A DNA stretch of 64,000 nucleotides, from positions 2,852,001 through 2,916,000 of the forward strand of contig NZ_CP069812.1 of NCBI RefSeq assembly GCF_016894385.1, given 5' to 3'. Source of the stretch: Cupriavidus oxalaticus (lineage in GTDB: Bacteria; Pseudomonadota; Gammaproteobacteria; Burkholderiales; Burkholderiaceae). The translations under genes were made by a program, and so were the position numbers. Below are positions 42,758-51,274 of this stretch, in pieces (within the stretch, counting starts at the first letter, position 1; every line of letters begins with the position of its first letter). The notes under the pieces were generated by a model that had not been told where the DNA came from, did not search any database, and was given only the letters and a program-made list of their open reading frames with translations.

Positions 42758-43075
42758 ATGCTGTTCCTTCTTAGCTTTATATTTGGCGTCGGCCTATATT
42801 TTTACGCGCTGAGGCACAACAGAAGCAAATACTGGGGGCCCGTGGTTATGCTTCTTCAAGCCCTCTTGCGACTCTACGACGAGATGAAAGGTGGATTCTC
42901 AGATGTAGAGATCTTTGTCTACTCGATCGCGCTGACCCTAGCTCTATACTGGCTCATCGGGCAGATGAGTGCGGCAATGACGAAATGTCAGCATTGCAAG
43001 AAGCTTACCGTTGCTGAGAATGGCAAATGCCAGCATTGCGACCAGCCGGTTGACATGCAGCACCGAGTAGAATAA
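42758..43075 (+). CDS. Small membrane protein with C-terminal zinc ribbon
   Basis: 105 aa: two membrane segments (LFLLSFIFGVGLYFYAL at 2-18 and VYSIALTLALYWLIGQM at about 54-70), then a cytoplasmic zinc ribbon of two CxHC-type pairs (CQHCKKL and CQHCDQP). The zinc ribbon suggests nucleic-acid or protein contact at the membrane. Convergent with the response regulator gene, stop codons 2 bp apart. Confidence 0.65.
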   Translation: MLFLLSFIFGVGLYFYALRHNRSKYWGPVVMLLQALLRLYDEMKGGFSDVEIFVYSIALTLALYWLIGQMSAAMTKCQHCKKLTVAENGKCQHCDQPVDMQHRVE

Positions 43076-43077
43076 GG

Positions 43078-43689
43078 CTAATCGGCCAGTAGTTTCATCC
43101 GTACCAACTCGGCGACCGATGCCACCTCTAGTTTTTCGAAACCCGATGCCCGATAGGCTTCCACAGTTCGAAGCGAGAGGCCCAAATCCTCTGCAATTCG
43201 CTTGTTTATCAGACCATCAGCAACGCGTTCGCAAACCTCCCGCTCACGAGGCGTCAGTTTGTTGAAACGTGCCTTTGCTTCATCAATCTGATGCCGGGCT
43301 GCCTGCCCATCCCGGCAGACACGGACAGCCTTTTGCAGACTGTCGATCAATACCTGCTCGTCAATCGGCTTTGTCAGAAAGTCGACTGCGCCGCTCAGGA
43401 ATGCGCGGCGGCACTGAGCCACGTCGCCGTGCCCAGTGATCATAATGATGGGCAGCCTGCACCCCGTAGCGACAAGGCGCTCCTGCACTGCAAGGCCGCT
43501 GATGGCCGGCATCCGAATATCCAGTACTAGGCAACCAAGTTCATCCCCTCGGAACTGCTCAAAGAACTCGGATGGGTGGGCGAACGCCTTAACGTTCATA
43601 CCCACTGACCGCAGCAGCAGGGACAAGGAATCGCGGACGGCGTCATCGTCGTCCACCAAGTAGACCACTGGGCTATCGGCCTGCATCAC
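43078..43689 (-). CDS. FixJ/TodT-type response regulator
   Basis: 203-aa two-component regulator. Receiver domain with acidic pocket VYLVDDDDAVRD and phospho-acceptor Asp57 in LVLDIRMPAISGL, conserved Thr/Lys in MITGHGD and FLTKPI, then a LuxR-type HTH (LTPREREVCERVADGLINKR, SLRTVEAYRASGFEKLEV). Overlaps the kinase gene by 17 bp. Its partner is the CHASE histidine kinase; targets unknown. Confidence 0.9.
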   Translation of the reverse strand: MMQADSPVVYLVDDDDAVRDSLSLLLRSVGMNVKAFAHPSEFFEQFRGDELGCLVLDIRMPAISGLAVQERLVATGCRLPIIMITGHGDVAQCRRAFLSGAVDFLTKPIDEQVLIDSLQKAVRVCRDGQAARHQIDEAKARFNKLTPREREVCERVADGLINKRIAEDLGLSLRTVEAYRASGFEKLEVASVAELVRMKLLAD

Positions 43690-45898
43690 CTGATTTCTCC
43701 GTTCTCATTGCCGGCAGGAAGAGAATAAACTCCGCGCCCTGCTCCACTTCACTGCTTTCGATCAACTTGCCGCCATGCATCTCTGCAATGGACTGGCAGA
43801 TGGTCAGCCCCAGACCCATCCCATTTGCCTTGGTGGTCTGGAATGGGTGGAACAATTTCTCGCGTACTAGCGAAGAAATGCCCGATCCGTTGTCTTTGAC
43901 ACTGAGATATACCATGCTGGCATCGCTCTCGATCACGAGAGTTAGCCTTCGCTCTCCATCGGGCTGATTTTCCATTGCTTCGAGAGCATTGCGGACGAGA
44001 TTCAGCACGAGCTGCTCAACCTGCACGCTATCGCCATCGACGTACGGAAGCTCCGAAGGTGCCACGACCTCAGGAACAATCGCATGCGTCCGTAGCTCCG
44101 ATTCGGTCAGCGTCAGTACGTTCTGCACGACTTGTCGCATATCTAGTGGTTGCCTACTGACGGGCCGCTTGCTGACGAAGGCTCGGAGCCGCTTGATGAT
44201 CTCCCCGGCGCGCTTGGCCTGCTCGGTCGTGGATCGCATTGCGTGCTCGACCATGTCGTAATCCACCTCCGCTTCTCGCAACAGGCGCAAGCATGCCTGG
44301 TTATAGCTGAGGATCGCGGTAAGAGGCTGGTTCAATTCATGCGCAATTCCCGATGCCATTTCGCCCATCGAATGCAGACGTCCAACGTGTGCAAGTTCGC
44401 TCTGATGGTCCCGCAAACGCTGCTCACTTGCCTGCAATGCTTCCAGCGCACGTGTCCGCACTGGCCCCATATCCCGCAGGACAATAACAGCGCCACTGAG
44501 TACCTGCTCCTGGTCAAAGAGCGGAGACGCCGAGCCTTCGACGAGCACCCTCTCCGCATTTTCCCGCACGAGGTAGCTATGATCCGGTAGCTGGACCGCA
44601 GTCTGCTGCAACAGACATTCGAGGAATGGGCTCGACTGCATCTGACGGGCAAGGTCATATCCAATCGGCAGAACGTCGTCAATGGAGCTACCGACGATTG
44701 CGTTCTGCGATTTCGCCAGCAACACCTCGCAGACCGGGTTCGCATACTCAACCACCCCATTCCTGTCTACCGTAAGAACCGCGTCGGCAATGGACTGAAG
44801 GATGACCATGGCTCGCTCCCTCTCACGGAACATGCGTTGCTCCACTTCGAGGGCTTTGGATTTGGCCACCTTCCTCTGCCTCAAGATCACAAGGCTCAGT
44901 GCGGTAATGGCGAGCGATGCAACCAGCGTAAGCACAGTCGGCAGCGGTCGTATCACTTCCAGACCTACTTGCCGCCGAGTCTCAAACTCGAAGGGCTGGG
45001 ATTCGCTGGGCAGGCTTCTCTCAAAAACAAACTCTGGGAAGACTGATCGGATTAGCCGGCTGCGCGGTTCTGGATCGATTCTATCGATGCTGCCGTCCTC
45101 GCTGTTGCGGTCATACCCACGGTGATAGAGCCGCATGGAAAACCACTTGGACGGCAGTTCATCGCGACTCAAGAACTTGTTCGTGTGAATGAGCATCGAT
45201 ACTACCCGCGTCGCTTCCGCATACCTTGCGGGCAAGTCAGACGACGGAGAGCGGGAGGAAAAGATTGCCTTGAAAATGAGATATCCTCGCCCGCCTTCGA
45301 ATAGATCGAAGGGAGCAGATACCGCGGGCCGACCCGTCCTGATTGTCTCGTCAATCGCGGCGTGAAATTTCCTGTCCGCGTAGACATCCAGTCCAAGGAC
45401 AGATTTGGCACCCTCGATGGCGGGCTCCATGAAGGTGATTGGGTAGTAGAAGGGTCTGGGGGAAGCAGGCCGCCAGTTTCGTTCGCCGCTGAAGCCGAAA
45501 TCTTTGATGCGGTAGTCCCTGTCAATGTGAGTCCGCGCCCAACGCTCAAACCCCCGGACAGCACCGAACTCGACCCTGGGCTGCAGCTCAATCGTATAGA
45601 TATGCTGGTAGCGATCCAGCATTTCCTTGGCATAGCTGCGGGTAGCTAGGGGCTTCAGGCCAGGAAACGTACTTAGTAGCGCCTCAATCCCGGCTAGCAC
45701 CGCCTCGTTCTGATCTAGACGTTGCCGGACGATTTCGTATATGGACTCGGATTCGCGCTGGAACTCAGTCCGCAAGCGTCCTACCTCCGAAACCGCGAGC
45801 ACACCGATAGTCACGAGCGACACGGCAAGCCATGCCGCTAGCGCGAGCCATATTGTGCGCATGTCGATTCCGGCGATCTGACGTTGTTGGGCGGCCAT
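43673..45898 (-). CDS. Membrane histidine kinase with CHASE and PAS domains
   Basis: 741-aa sensor kinase. TM1 about residues 13-36, periplasmic CHASE domain to about 310 (ESIYEIVRQRLDQNEAVLAG, FERWARTHIDRDYRIKDFGF), TM2 near 320 (VLTLVASLAITALSLVIL), then a PAS domain (MVILQSIADAVLTVDRNG). The HisKA box is SMGEMASGIAHELNQPLTA with the phospho-His, and the ATPase has NALEAMEN, DNGSGISS and GMGLGLTICQSIAEMHGG. CHASE domains sense small ligands. ATG at 45898 preferred over a TTG at 45922. Cotranscribed with the FixJ-like regulator. Confidence 0.88.
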   Translation of the reverse strand: MAAQQRQIAGIDMRTIWLALAAWLAVSLVTIGVLAVSEVGRLRTEFQRESESIYEIVRQRLDQNEAVLAGIEALLSTFPGLKPLATRSYAKEMLDRYQHIYTIELQPRVEFGAVRGFERWARTHIDRDYRIKDFGFSGERNWRPASPRPFYYPITFMEPAIEGAKSVLGLDVYADRKFHAAIDETIRTGRPAVSAPFDLFEGGRGYLIFKAIFSSRSPSSDLPARYAEATRVVSMLIHTNKFLSRDELPSKWFSMRLYHRGYDRNSEDGSIDRIDPEPRSRLIRSVFPEFVFERSLPSESQPFEFETRRQVGLEVIRPLPTVLTLVASLAITALSLVILRQRKVAKSKALEVEQRMFRERERAMVILQSIADAVLTVDRNGVVEYANPVCEVLLAKSQNAIVGSSIDDVLPIGYDLARQMQSSPFLECLLQQTAVQLPDHSYLVRENAERVLVEGSASPLFDQEQVLSGAVIVLRDMGPVRTRALEALQASEQRLRDHQSELAHVGRLHSMGEMASGIAHELNQPLTAILSYNQACLRLLREAEVDYDMVEHAMRSTTEQAKRAGEIIKRLRAFVSKRPVSRQPLDMRQVVQNVLTLTESELRTHAIVPEVVAPSELPYVDGDSVQVEQLVLNLVRNALEAMENQPDGERRLTLVIESDASMVYLSVKDNGSGISSLVREKLFHPFQTTKANGMGLGLTICQSIAEMHGGKLIESSEVEQGAEFILFLPAMRTEKSGDAGR

Positions 45899-46095
45899 GT
45901 GCGATCTGCTAAACAGGGGCAAATCGCAATTTTATGCATCTCTTGACAATGGACTGCCGCGAGGAACCGGCCTGCTACGGCCTATATCCTCGGGCTGCCG
46001 CCCCATCGCGGCCAGTCGCCGTCCAGCAACTTACCTCAGATCGAATACAAATTCGACCATATTCTTTCTAATTCCAATTGGGATGTTCATCAGAG

Positions 46096-46521
46096 ATGGA
46101 ATGGACACCACTATTGTGTCCTATGCCTACTCGATCAACACTCCCCGGCGAAGACGCTCAGGACGCAGCTATAGCGGCCCGCGTGGGATCAGCCATTGCC
46201 GAGCTACGACGTGCTCGCGGCCTGACACAGGCCAAGCTGGCGGAGATGATCAACTTGGAGCAGGAAGCGATCAGTCGCTGGGAGCGAGGCACACGGGTTC
46301 CAACGTTATACCGCCTTCAGCAGCTCAGCGACGCATTGGAATGCACGGTGGACGACCTATTGCGGCGCGGCTCGCGGCATATCGACGACCAGACTGCCGT
46401 GGTATCACATGCCTTGAAGGGGCTGGGGCCAGATGAGCGAGCGCTCGTGATTAGCTTTGTTCAGCAGTTCACGGAACTGCTGCGATCCAAGCATCCGGCA
46501 CGCAGCCAGCGTCGCAAGTGA
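46096..46521 (+). CDS. XRE family helix-turn-helix regulator
   Basis: 141-aa repressor-like protein. Cro/C1-type HTH: IAELRRARGLTQAKLAEMIN then LEQEAISRWERGTRVPTLYR. A short helical C-terminal tail follows. Starts at 46096 or 46123 are possible (TTG at 46078 also in frame); 46096 taken as first ATG. It is divergent from the histidine kinase and may regulate it or the small gene cluster downstream. Confidence 0.82.
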   Translation: MEWTPLLCPMPTRSTLPGEDAQDAAIAARVGSAIAELRRARGLTQAKLAEMINLEQEAISRWERGTRVPTLYRLQQLSDALECTVDDLLRRGSRHIDDQTAVVSHALKGLGPDERALVISFVQQFTELLRSKHPARSQRRK

Positions 46522-46593
46522 ATGCTCACATGGAGTCCCAGGGATTCTGCTGCTAGTGCTTGCTGTGAGAATCGGTCTGGAATTCGTCGTCAA

Positions 46594-46920
46594 TCAATAC
46601 TCATCAGGCAGAAGCAGTGTGGTAACGCTCCGATCCGCTTCAGTGATGATCCAGACCCGCACGCCGGCGATGTCATACGCGGACAGGATGCACCAGCCGT
46701 GCTCGACTGCCAAGTCGTTCGCTTTCACGTCCTCGGCAGGCACCAAGCCCCAATCACCACGGGCGTGCCGTGCGAGATACGGAACCGGGCCGATTGAACA
46801 CTGAGCCAGGTGGGACATCACACCTCGTGTTGCAACAATCTGCCCGAGGGGAAAAAGCGAACCTCGGCTGCCGCCGGACTTCGGCGAAATCTTCGAGGGT
46901 CGATTTTTGGCGGAAGACAT
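46594..46920 (-). CDS. Integrative-element-associated conserved protein
   Basis: 108-aa protein. LFPLGQIVATRGVMSHLA, then LARHARGDWGLVPAEDVKAN, and VWIITEADRSVTTLLLPDEY form a pattern common to small 'plasmid-related' proteins carried by integrative and conjugative elements. Function unknown. ATG at 46920 has AAGGACGAG upstream. The next gene on the strand (46962-47183) probably shares its transcript. Confidence 0.78.
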   Translation of the reverse strand: MSSAKNRPSKISPKSGGSRGSLFPLGQIVATRGVMSHLAQCSIGPVPYLARHARGDWGLVPAEDVKANDLAVEHGWCILSAYDIAGVRVWIITEADRSVTTLLLPDEY

Positions 46921-46961
46921 ACTGTACTCGTCCTTGTGAGAGTGGCCACTCACACGGGTAC

Positions 46962-47183
46962 CTACTGACCTTGCCGGCTGTAGGCAATCCAGATCCGCTG
47001 CACCATTTCTCCGGCCAGTTCCCCTGCCTCGAAGCCGGCGATGTCCTCGCACAGCAAATGCAACCGGTCTATGAACTCAGCGCAGGAGAGATTGACCCCG
47101 AAGTGTTCGCCCACAATCTCCGCAAGCGCCAATTCTTGGTCTGCGGACAATGCGGGAACGCGGGAAATGGATGAGGTAGCCAT
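46962..47183 (-). CDS. Small helical island protein, paralogue A
   Basis: 73-aa protein with GGAAGGTG upstream of the ATG at 47183. Core LSADQELALAEIVGEHFG then AEFIDRLHLLCEDIAGFEAG and MVQRIWIAY. It is closely related to the protein at 47530-47826 (shared FxDRLHLLCEDIAGxxAG). No function known; helical, acidic. Confidence 0.7.
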   Translation of the reverse strand: MATSSISRVPALSADQELALAEIVGEHFGVNLSCAEFIDRLHLLCEDIAGFEAGELAGEMVQRIWIAYSRQGQ

Positions 47184-47380
47184 CCGGGCACCTTCCTACG
47201 ACCACACCGGACAGCACAACAACCACAGTGTGTAGCCCCACCGTCGAGGGGAAGTGAACACAGTGCGTAGTACCGCAGAATCACTGCAGAAAAAAGCCCG
47301 TTGTCCGGTCCAGGCATTTGCGGCCGGCCCTGCCTGCATGACACGTCAACGTCCGTCCGTCAAACCGTAAAGAAAAAACG

Positions 47381-47608
47381 ATGAGCATCTACTCGATTCC
47401 AGGCGGCGAAATCCATGTTGGCTCGCTGCCCAGCGGAGATCTGACTGTCAGGGGATATGGCTGCGATGCTGCGATAAGCCTGGCGCGCAGCGTTGCCGGC
47501 CAGCACTTCGGCAAGTGGGAGCCAAGGTATCAGAACTGGATAGTTCCCGCCCGCAATAGCTTTTCTTTGAAGAGGGACCTAGCGTCGAAGACTACGCAAG
47601 TTTCGTAA
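47381..47608 (+). CDS. Small protein of unknown function
   Basis: 75 aa: IHVGSLPSGDLTVRGYGCDA then GKWEPRYQNWIVPARNSFSL. The W-x-PRY-x-NW motif looks like a conserved small domain found in mobile elements. Its last 79 bp overlap the opposite-strand paralogue B gene, and the ribosome-binding site is weak. Confidence 0.5.
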   Translation: MSIYSIPGGEIHVGSLPSGDLTVRGYGCDAAISLARSVAGQHFGKWEPRYQNWIVPARNSFSLKRDLASKTTQVS

Positions 47609-47826
47609 CGTCCAACCGACTTATAGCTACTCCAGATTCGGTGCACCATGTCGCCGGGGAGGCTGCCTGCATCTAAGCCGGCGATGTCCTCGCACAGTAG
47701 ATGTAGCCGGTCGAGAAAGTCGGCATAGGAAAGGCCAGACCCGAAGGATTCGCTCACCATCTCCGCTAGTACTTGCTCTTGGGCCGGAGATAGCGCGGAA
47801 GGGCAGCGATCGGGCGGAGTAGTCAT
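47530..47826 (-). CDS. Small helical island protein, paralogue B
   Basis: 98-aa protein, start at 47826 (MTTPPDRCPS; an in-frame start at 47850 is possible). Its first 70 residues match paralogue A (LSPAQEQVLAEMVSESFG, FLDRLHLLCEDIAGLDAG, MVHRIWSSYKS). The remaining 28 residues (CVVFDARSLFKEKLLRAGT) run antisense through the small plus-strand gene and may be an extension after loss of the original stop. Confidence 0.62.
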   Translation of the reverse strand: MTTPPDRCPSALSPAQEQVLAEMVSESFGSGLSYADFLDRLHLLCEDIAGLDAGSLPGDMVHRIWSSYKSVGRYETCVVFDARSLFKEKLLRAGTIQF

Positions 47827-47997
47827 CCACCCAGCATCCACGCCGCCCAAGTATTAGGCAACGAGCCGCAACTCGACCAATGCAGCGTGTTCAGCAATCC
47901 GCTGCAAAAAAATCCCAGGGAGCCGGATCAGGCGCGAATCGATGGCACTCGCACTGTAAGCAGACCACTTCCGAGTCGCCCCTGGTAGCGTTCGTGA

Positions 47998-48972
47998 TTA
48001 CTCTCCGAACCTAAACTTGCTAGCCTCCAAGTACTCGTCGACCAGCTCCATTGCGATCCAGCGCCGCTGAAGCTGCTCGGCCACAGATCCTGCCGTGTTC
48101 GATCCAGCGAAAGGATCTACCACGACATCCCCCTCATCAGTCAGCAATTTGATGAAGAACTCCGGCAATGCAGCCGGGAACCGCGCCGGGTGAATCTTGA
48201 TGCCCGCCTCTTTGCATCGCCGGGTATAAACATCGTTTGCGGCATTATTGCCCAACACCAGCATCTCCGATGCGATCTGTTCCTCGACTACATTCGTCGG
48301 GATAGAGCCTCCGTTGGCGATTTTATCGAACGAGGCATTGATGTTATGGCCTGAGGGCCGTGTTGTAGTCTTGACCCCTTTCTTGGCAAGTCGAAGCATA
48401 TCGGCGCTGTAAGGCCGGAGCACCTTCCGATTGTCCGCTTTCGGAAATGGGGTCTTCGAAAACCACCAGACGTACTCGACGGAATCTCGAATACGAACAC
48501 GCCTGACCGTCACCCACTCCGCCGGAACCGGCATCTTGGCGGGGTTGTACCAAAAGCATTCTTGGGCCAGATGAAAACCGATCTCTTCTACGAGCGCGAT
48601 CATCAACTTGAAATGGTACAGAGATCGCGTTGGGTATTTCGGGTTGTAGCTTCCACCAATGTTCAGCACAAAGCTACCGTCATCCGCAAGAACTCGAAAT
48701 ATTTCCTTCGCGAACGTGAGGAACCACTCAACGTAATCGGCCTTGCTGACGTTGCCATACTCCTTCTTGAAATGCAAAGCATATGGCGGAGACGTGAACA
48801 CCAGGTTGACCGACCCATCGGGCATCTTAGCAAGGTGCTCTCGCGAATCGCCTAGGTACGCCGCTCCATACTCGGTCTTGTAGAAAGGCTTGCGACGCGG
48901 CAGCAATACCTTCGGATGTTCATAAGCGCTAGCGAACAGTGTGGATTGGGGTAGGTCTACAGCGCTATTCAT
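47998..48972 (-). CDS. DNA methyltransferase (beta class, TSPPY) of a restriction-modification system
   Basis: 324-aa amino-methyltransferase. Motif IV TSPPY at residues 60-64 precedes motif I ([20 protein letters not shown], about 288), the order of the beta class. SPPY suggests N4-cytosine, but N6-adenine cannot be excluded. SAM and target recognition regions lie between ([14 protein letters not shown]). It is divergent from an HTH gene and the QxK nuclease gene, with a shared operator region (49030-49044). Confidence 0.87.
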   Translation of the reverse strand: MNSAVDLPQSTLFASAYEHPKVLLPRRKPFYKTEYGAAYLGDSREHLAKMPDGSVNLVFTSPPYALHFKKEYGNVSKADYVEWFLTFAKEIFRVLADDGSFVLNIGGSYNPKYPTRSLYHFKLMIALVEEIGFHLAQECFWYNPAKMPVPAEWVTVRRVRIRDSVEYVWWFSKTPFPKADNRKVLRPYSADMLRLAKKGVKTTTRPSGHNINASFDKIANGGSIPTNVVEEQIASEMLVLGNNAANDVYTRRCKEAGIKIHPARFPAALPEFFIKLLTDEGDVVVDPFAGSNTAGSVAEQLQRRWIAMELVDEYLEASKFRFGE

Positions 48973-49003
48973 TTCAGCAAAGTGGTCTGATTCTGGTTAT
49001 CAT

Positions 49004-49249
49004 GTGCAGCAAGCACATTGTAACAAAAAGTTGACATTGTCAACCAATTCTTCCTCACCTCCAGCCCTGTCCGAATGGATCTCTCAAGCGGAGGCCGCAC
49101 GTCTGCGCGGCGTTTCCAGACAGGCAATCGCCAAGCTCGTCGCCAACCAGCGGCTCGCCGCCCTCGAGGTCGGCGGGCGAAAGCTCGTTAGGCGCGATGA
49201 CGTGCTCTCTTTTGAACCAATCCCCGCCGGCAGGCCCAAGGCTTCATGA
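49004..49249 (+). CDS. Helix-turn-helix protein, possible R-M controller
   Basis: 81-aa protein if started at GTG 49004; TTG codons at 49031 and 49037 are alternatives, and the operator-like palindrome lies within this start region. The HTH_17/excisionase-type domain is clear: WISQAEAARLRGVSRQAIAK then LVANQRLAALEVGGRKLVRR. It abuts the nuclease gene (stop 49249, next ATG 49250), so both are cotranscribed. Its position between methyltransferase and nuclease suits a transcriptional controller that delays nuclease synthesis. Confidence 0.7.
   Translation: MQQAHCNKKLTLSTNSSSPPALSEWISQAEAARLRGVSRQAIAKLVANQRLAALEVGGRKLVRRDDVLSFEPIPAGRPKAS
49017..49043 (-). promoter_or_regulatory. Methyltransferase promoter overlapping an operator
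   Basis: On the minus strand TTGACA (49043-49038) and TACAAT (49022-49017) with a short 15-bp spacer. The -35 lies inside a perfect inverted repeat GTTGAC-ATT-GTCAAC at 49030-49044, which is likely to bind a regulator and block this promoter. Start of the methyltransferase gene is 45 bp downstream. Confidence 0.5.
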
Positions 49250-49990
49250 ATGGCTGAATCCACCTTTGCGACCATACAACACCTGCTCGCTGAATGCTCA
49301 GAGGATGAACGTCATGCCCTGTTCCAGGCGCTCAGAGCCGACCACCAGATCCATCAGCTCGAGCAGACCTTTGGGGCTCGCGCCGAGGTAATCTTAGAGG
49401 CAATCCACCGCGCACCTGAGCTAACACGACGCATGTTACGCGGCGTCATTGCAGATGCAGCCTTCGCTCAATCGGTAGTTCCGGCGCTTGCCCAGCGCGG
49501 ATGGCGCGATGACACCCCAGACGGGAATCACGCTTTCGACCACAGACTACGCGACACTGTCGGTGCGGTTACGGTGCAAGTCAAGCTGCAGCGGAGCGAA
49601 CGGGGACAACCTGTTGTGACTAACGGCAGACGGTTTGGGCTAGCTGCCGGAATGTACATGGTAGAACCGCAGCGCACGCGCACAGGGAAATCCCTTGATG
49701 GCAACGGCGAGGAAACCAAGACGCGCCCCTACCGCTACGGGGAGTTCGATATTCTAGCAGTTTCGCTACAACCGTCTTGCGGCGACTGGGGGGCGTTCCG
49801 ATACACCTTGGGAAATTGGCTCCTTCCTGGTGCCGGCCCCAACGAAATCGCAACCTACCAGCCGGTAGCGATGAGGCCAAATGAGGATTGGACTGACGAT
49901 TTCGACGTAGCCGCGGGCTGGCTCCGAGCTGGGATGGTCAAGCGGATTGGCAACACCAACCAGGTTGAGGACCTACTGTCCCGGCAGTAG
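49250..49990 (+). CDS. Probable type II restriction endonuclease (PD-QxK)
   Basis: 246-aa protein. The catalytic core of the PD-(D/E)xK type is suggested by Asp97 (HAFDHRLRDTVG) and Gln110-Val-Lys112 in AVTVQVKLQRSERGQPVV, i.e. a D...QxK variant. An N-terminal helical domain (residues 1-75) may bind DNA. The DNA specificity cannot be read. Starts directly after the HTH gene. Together with the divergent methyltransferase it forms a type II R-M set. Confidence 0.7.
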   Translation: MAESTFATIQHLLAECSEDERHALFQALRADHQIHQLEQTFGARAEVILEAIHRAPELTRRMLRGVIADAAFAQSVVPALAQRGWRDDTPDGNHAFDHRLRDTVGAVTVQVKLQRSERGQPVVTNGRRFGLAAGMYMVEPQRTRTGKSLDGNGEETKTRPYRYGEFDILAVSLQPSCGDWGAFRYTLGNWLLPGAGPNEIATYQPVAMRPNEDWTDDFDVAAGWLRAGMVKRIGNTNQVEDLLSRQ

Positions 49991-50007
49991 TCAAGTTGGC
50001 CCAGCTT

Positions 50008-50029
50008 GGCGCAGGCAATGGCCTGCGCC
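50008..50029 (+). terminator. Hairpin after the nuclease gene
   Basis: Perfect 9-bp stem GGCGCAGGC / GCCTGCGCC with loop AATG, 18 bp after the nuclease stop. No T-run follows, so it may be a weak terminator or only a transcript end stabiliser. The remaining gap to 50195 shows nothing else. Confidence 0.4.
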
Positions 50030-50194
50030 AGCTTCCGGATCACCAAGGCCCACAAATGCCACCGCCCCGCGCGGCGCTGATCGTCGCTGCCACTCCCCGA
50101 TCCGAACTACCTTTCGTCAGGCGCGCCTCGATCAACCTCAGTTTCGGGTAAGGCGATCTACAGTCGCTGAAACTGTCCACTCGATGCACGAATA

Positions 50195-51274
50195 CTACGC
50201 CAGAGGTTTCTGCACAAGGACTATAGGGTGAGCTCGATCCGCGCCACCACCAGCATATTTTGCTAGCACAACCTTGTCCCCTTCCTTTGGTCGTTCGCCG
50301 TAGACACTCGACATATTAAAGAAAATATCCTTCGCACCACATTGTATGAATCCCCACGCCCCGTAGCGAATCTCCCTTACCGTACCAACAAGCCGTTGAT
50401 CGACCGGATAACACAACAATCCGCACATATCAACCAATTGGTCTGCAGTTGGTCTGGCTCCCGGATCCTTCGTCAAGCATGCCAAAATCAGACGCGTAAG
50501 CTCTGCTGACAAAGGCGCAAACTGCGGATTGGAGGACAAGAACTTCGGAAATTGAGGAGGGGCAGCCTCCAGAATCTTTCCAACCGCCCGCAGGCCTGCA
50601 CCAAATGGCAGATCGCCAGTCAGAAACCGGTACATCATTGCACCAAGTGACCAAATATCAGCTGGGCGACCAGCTGAACGGGGCGTGTCAATAGCTTCAG
50701 GAGCCATATATGGCAAAGCGCCGACTGCGGTTGCATTGGTGGATAATGTCGACTCGCCTTTCTCAGCTGCATCCGCCAACTCTTCGTCAGCCATTTTAGC
50801 AATACCGAAGTCTGTAATCTTTACTTCTTCTAATTTATATCCTCCTGTTGCCATTGCGTTCGTAGGCTTCAGATCTCTATGCCATACTCCCGCGTGATGC
50901 GCGGCCGCCACACCCTTTCCAAGATGGTGAAACAGCCTCGCGGCCAGATATGGGTCGACGTATCCAGTATGCTGGAGAAGCGCGGCCTCAAGATCTTGGC
51001 CCTCAATAAATTCCTCTACAAGATACTGCCCCCCATCAGACTCAAGATAATCTAATGTCTTGGCGACATTGGGGTGATTGACCTTTGCCGCGACGACAGC
51101 ACTGCGCTTGAATCTTTTAAGTGCCGAATTATTCTTTGGAGTTTTCAATGCGACGTCACGACTTAGAGCAAGATCAAACGCCCTATATACGTGCTGCATC
51201 CCCCCCTCCCCCACGTGCATCTCAATTCGATAGCGACCGTTGATGATATCGCCACTGCCATGTGGACCAGTCAT
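50195..51274 (-). CDS. Ser/Thr protein kinase with C-terminal cold-shock-like domain
   Basis: 359-aa Hanks-type kinase. Gly-rich loop VGEGGMQHVYRA (21-32), catalytic-site Lys44 (VALK), HRDLKPTNA (132-140), DFG (155-157), APE (191-193): all catalytic elements intact. After the kinase domain, residues 296-354 (LVGTVREIRYGAWGFIQC, KDIFFNMSSV, PKEGDKVVLAKYAGGG) read like a cold-shock/OB fold, which normally binds single-stranded nucleic acid. No transmembrane segment. Its ATG overlaps the stop of the second kinase gene (ATGA, 51274-51271). Last gene of the PP2C-kinase-kinase operon. Confidence 0.86.
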   Translation of the reverse strand: MTGPHGSGDIINGRYRIEMHVGEGGMQHVYRAFDLALSRDVALKTPKNNSALKRFKRSAVVAAKVNHPNVAKTLDYLESDGGQYLVEEFIEGQDLEAALLQHTGYVDPYLAARLFHHLGKGVAAAHHAGVWHRDLKPTNAMATGGYKLEEVKITDFGIAKMADEELADAAEKGESTLSTNATAVGALPYMAPEAIDTPRSAGRPADIWSLGAMMYRFLTGDLPFGAGLRAVGKILEAAPPQFPKFLSSNPQFAPLSAELTRLILACLTKDPGARPTADQLVDMCGLLCYPVDQRLVGTVREIRYGAWGFIQCGAKDIFFNMSSVYGERPKEGDKVVLAKYAGGGADRAHPIVLVQKPLA

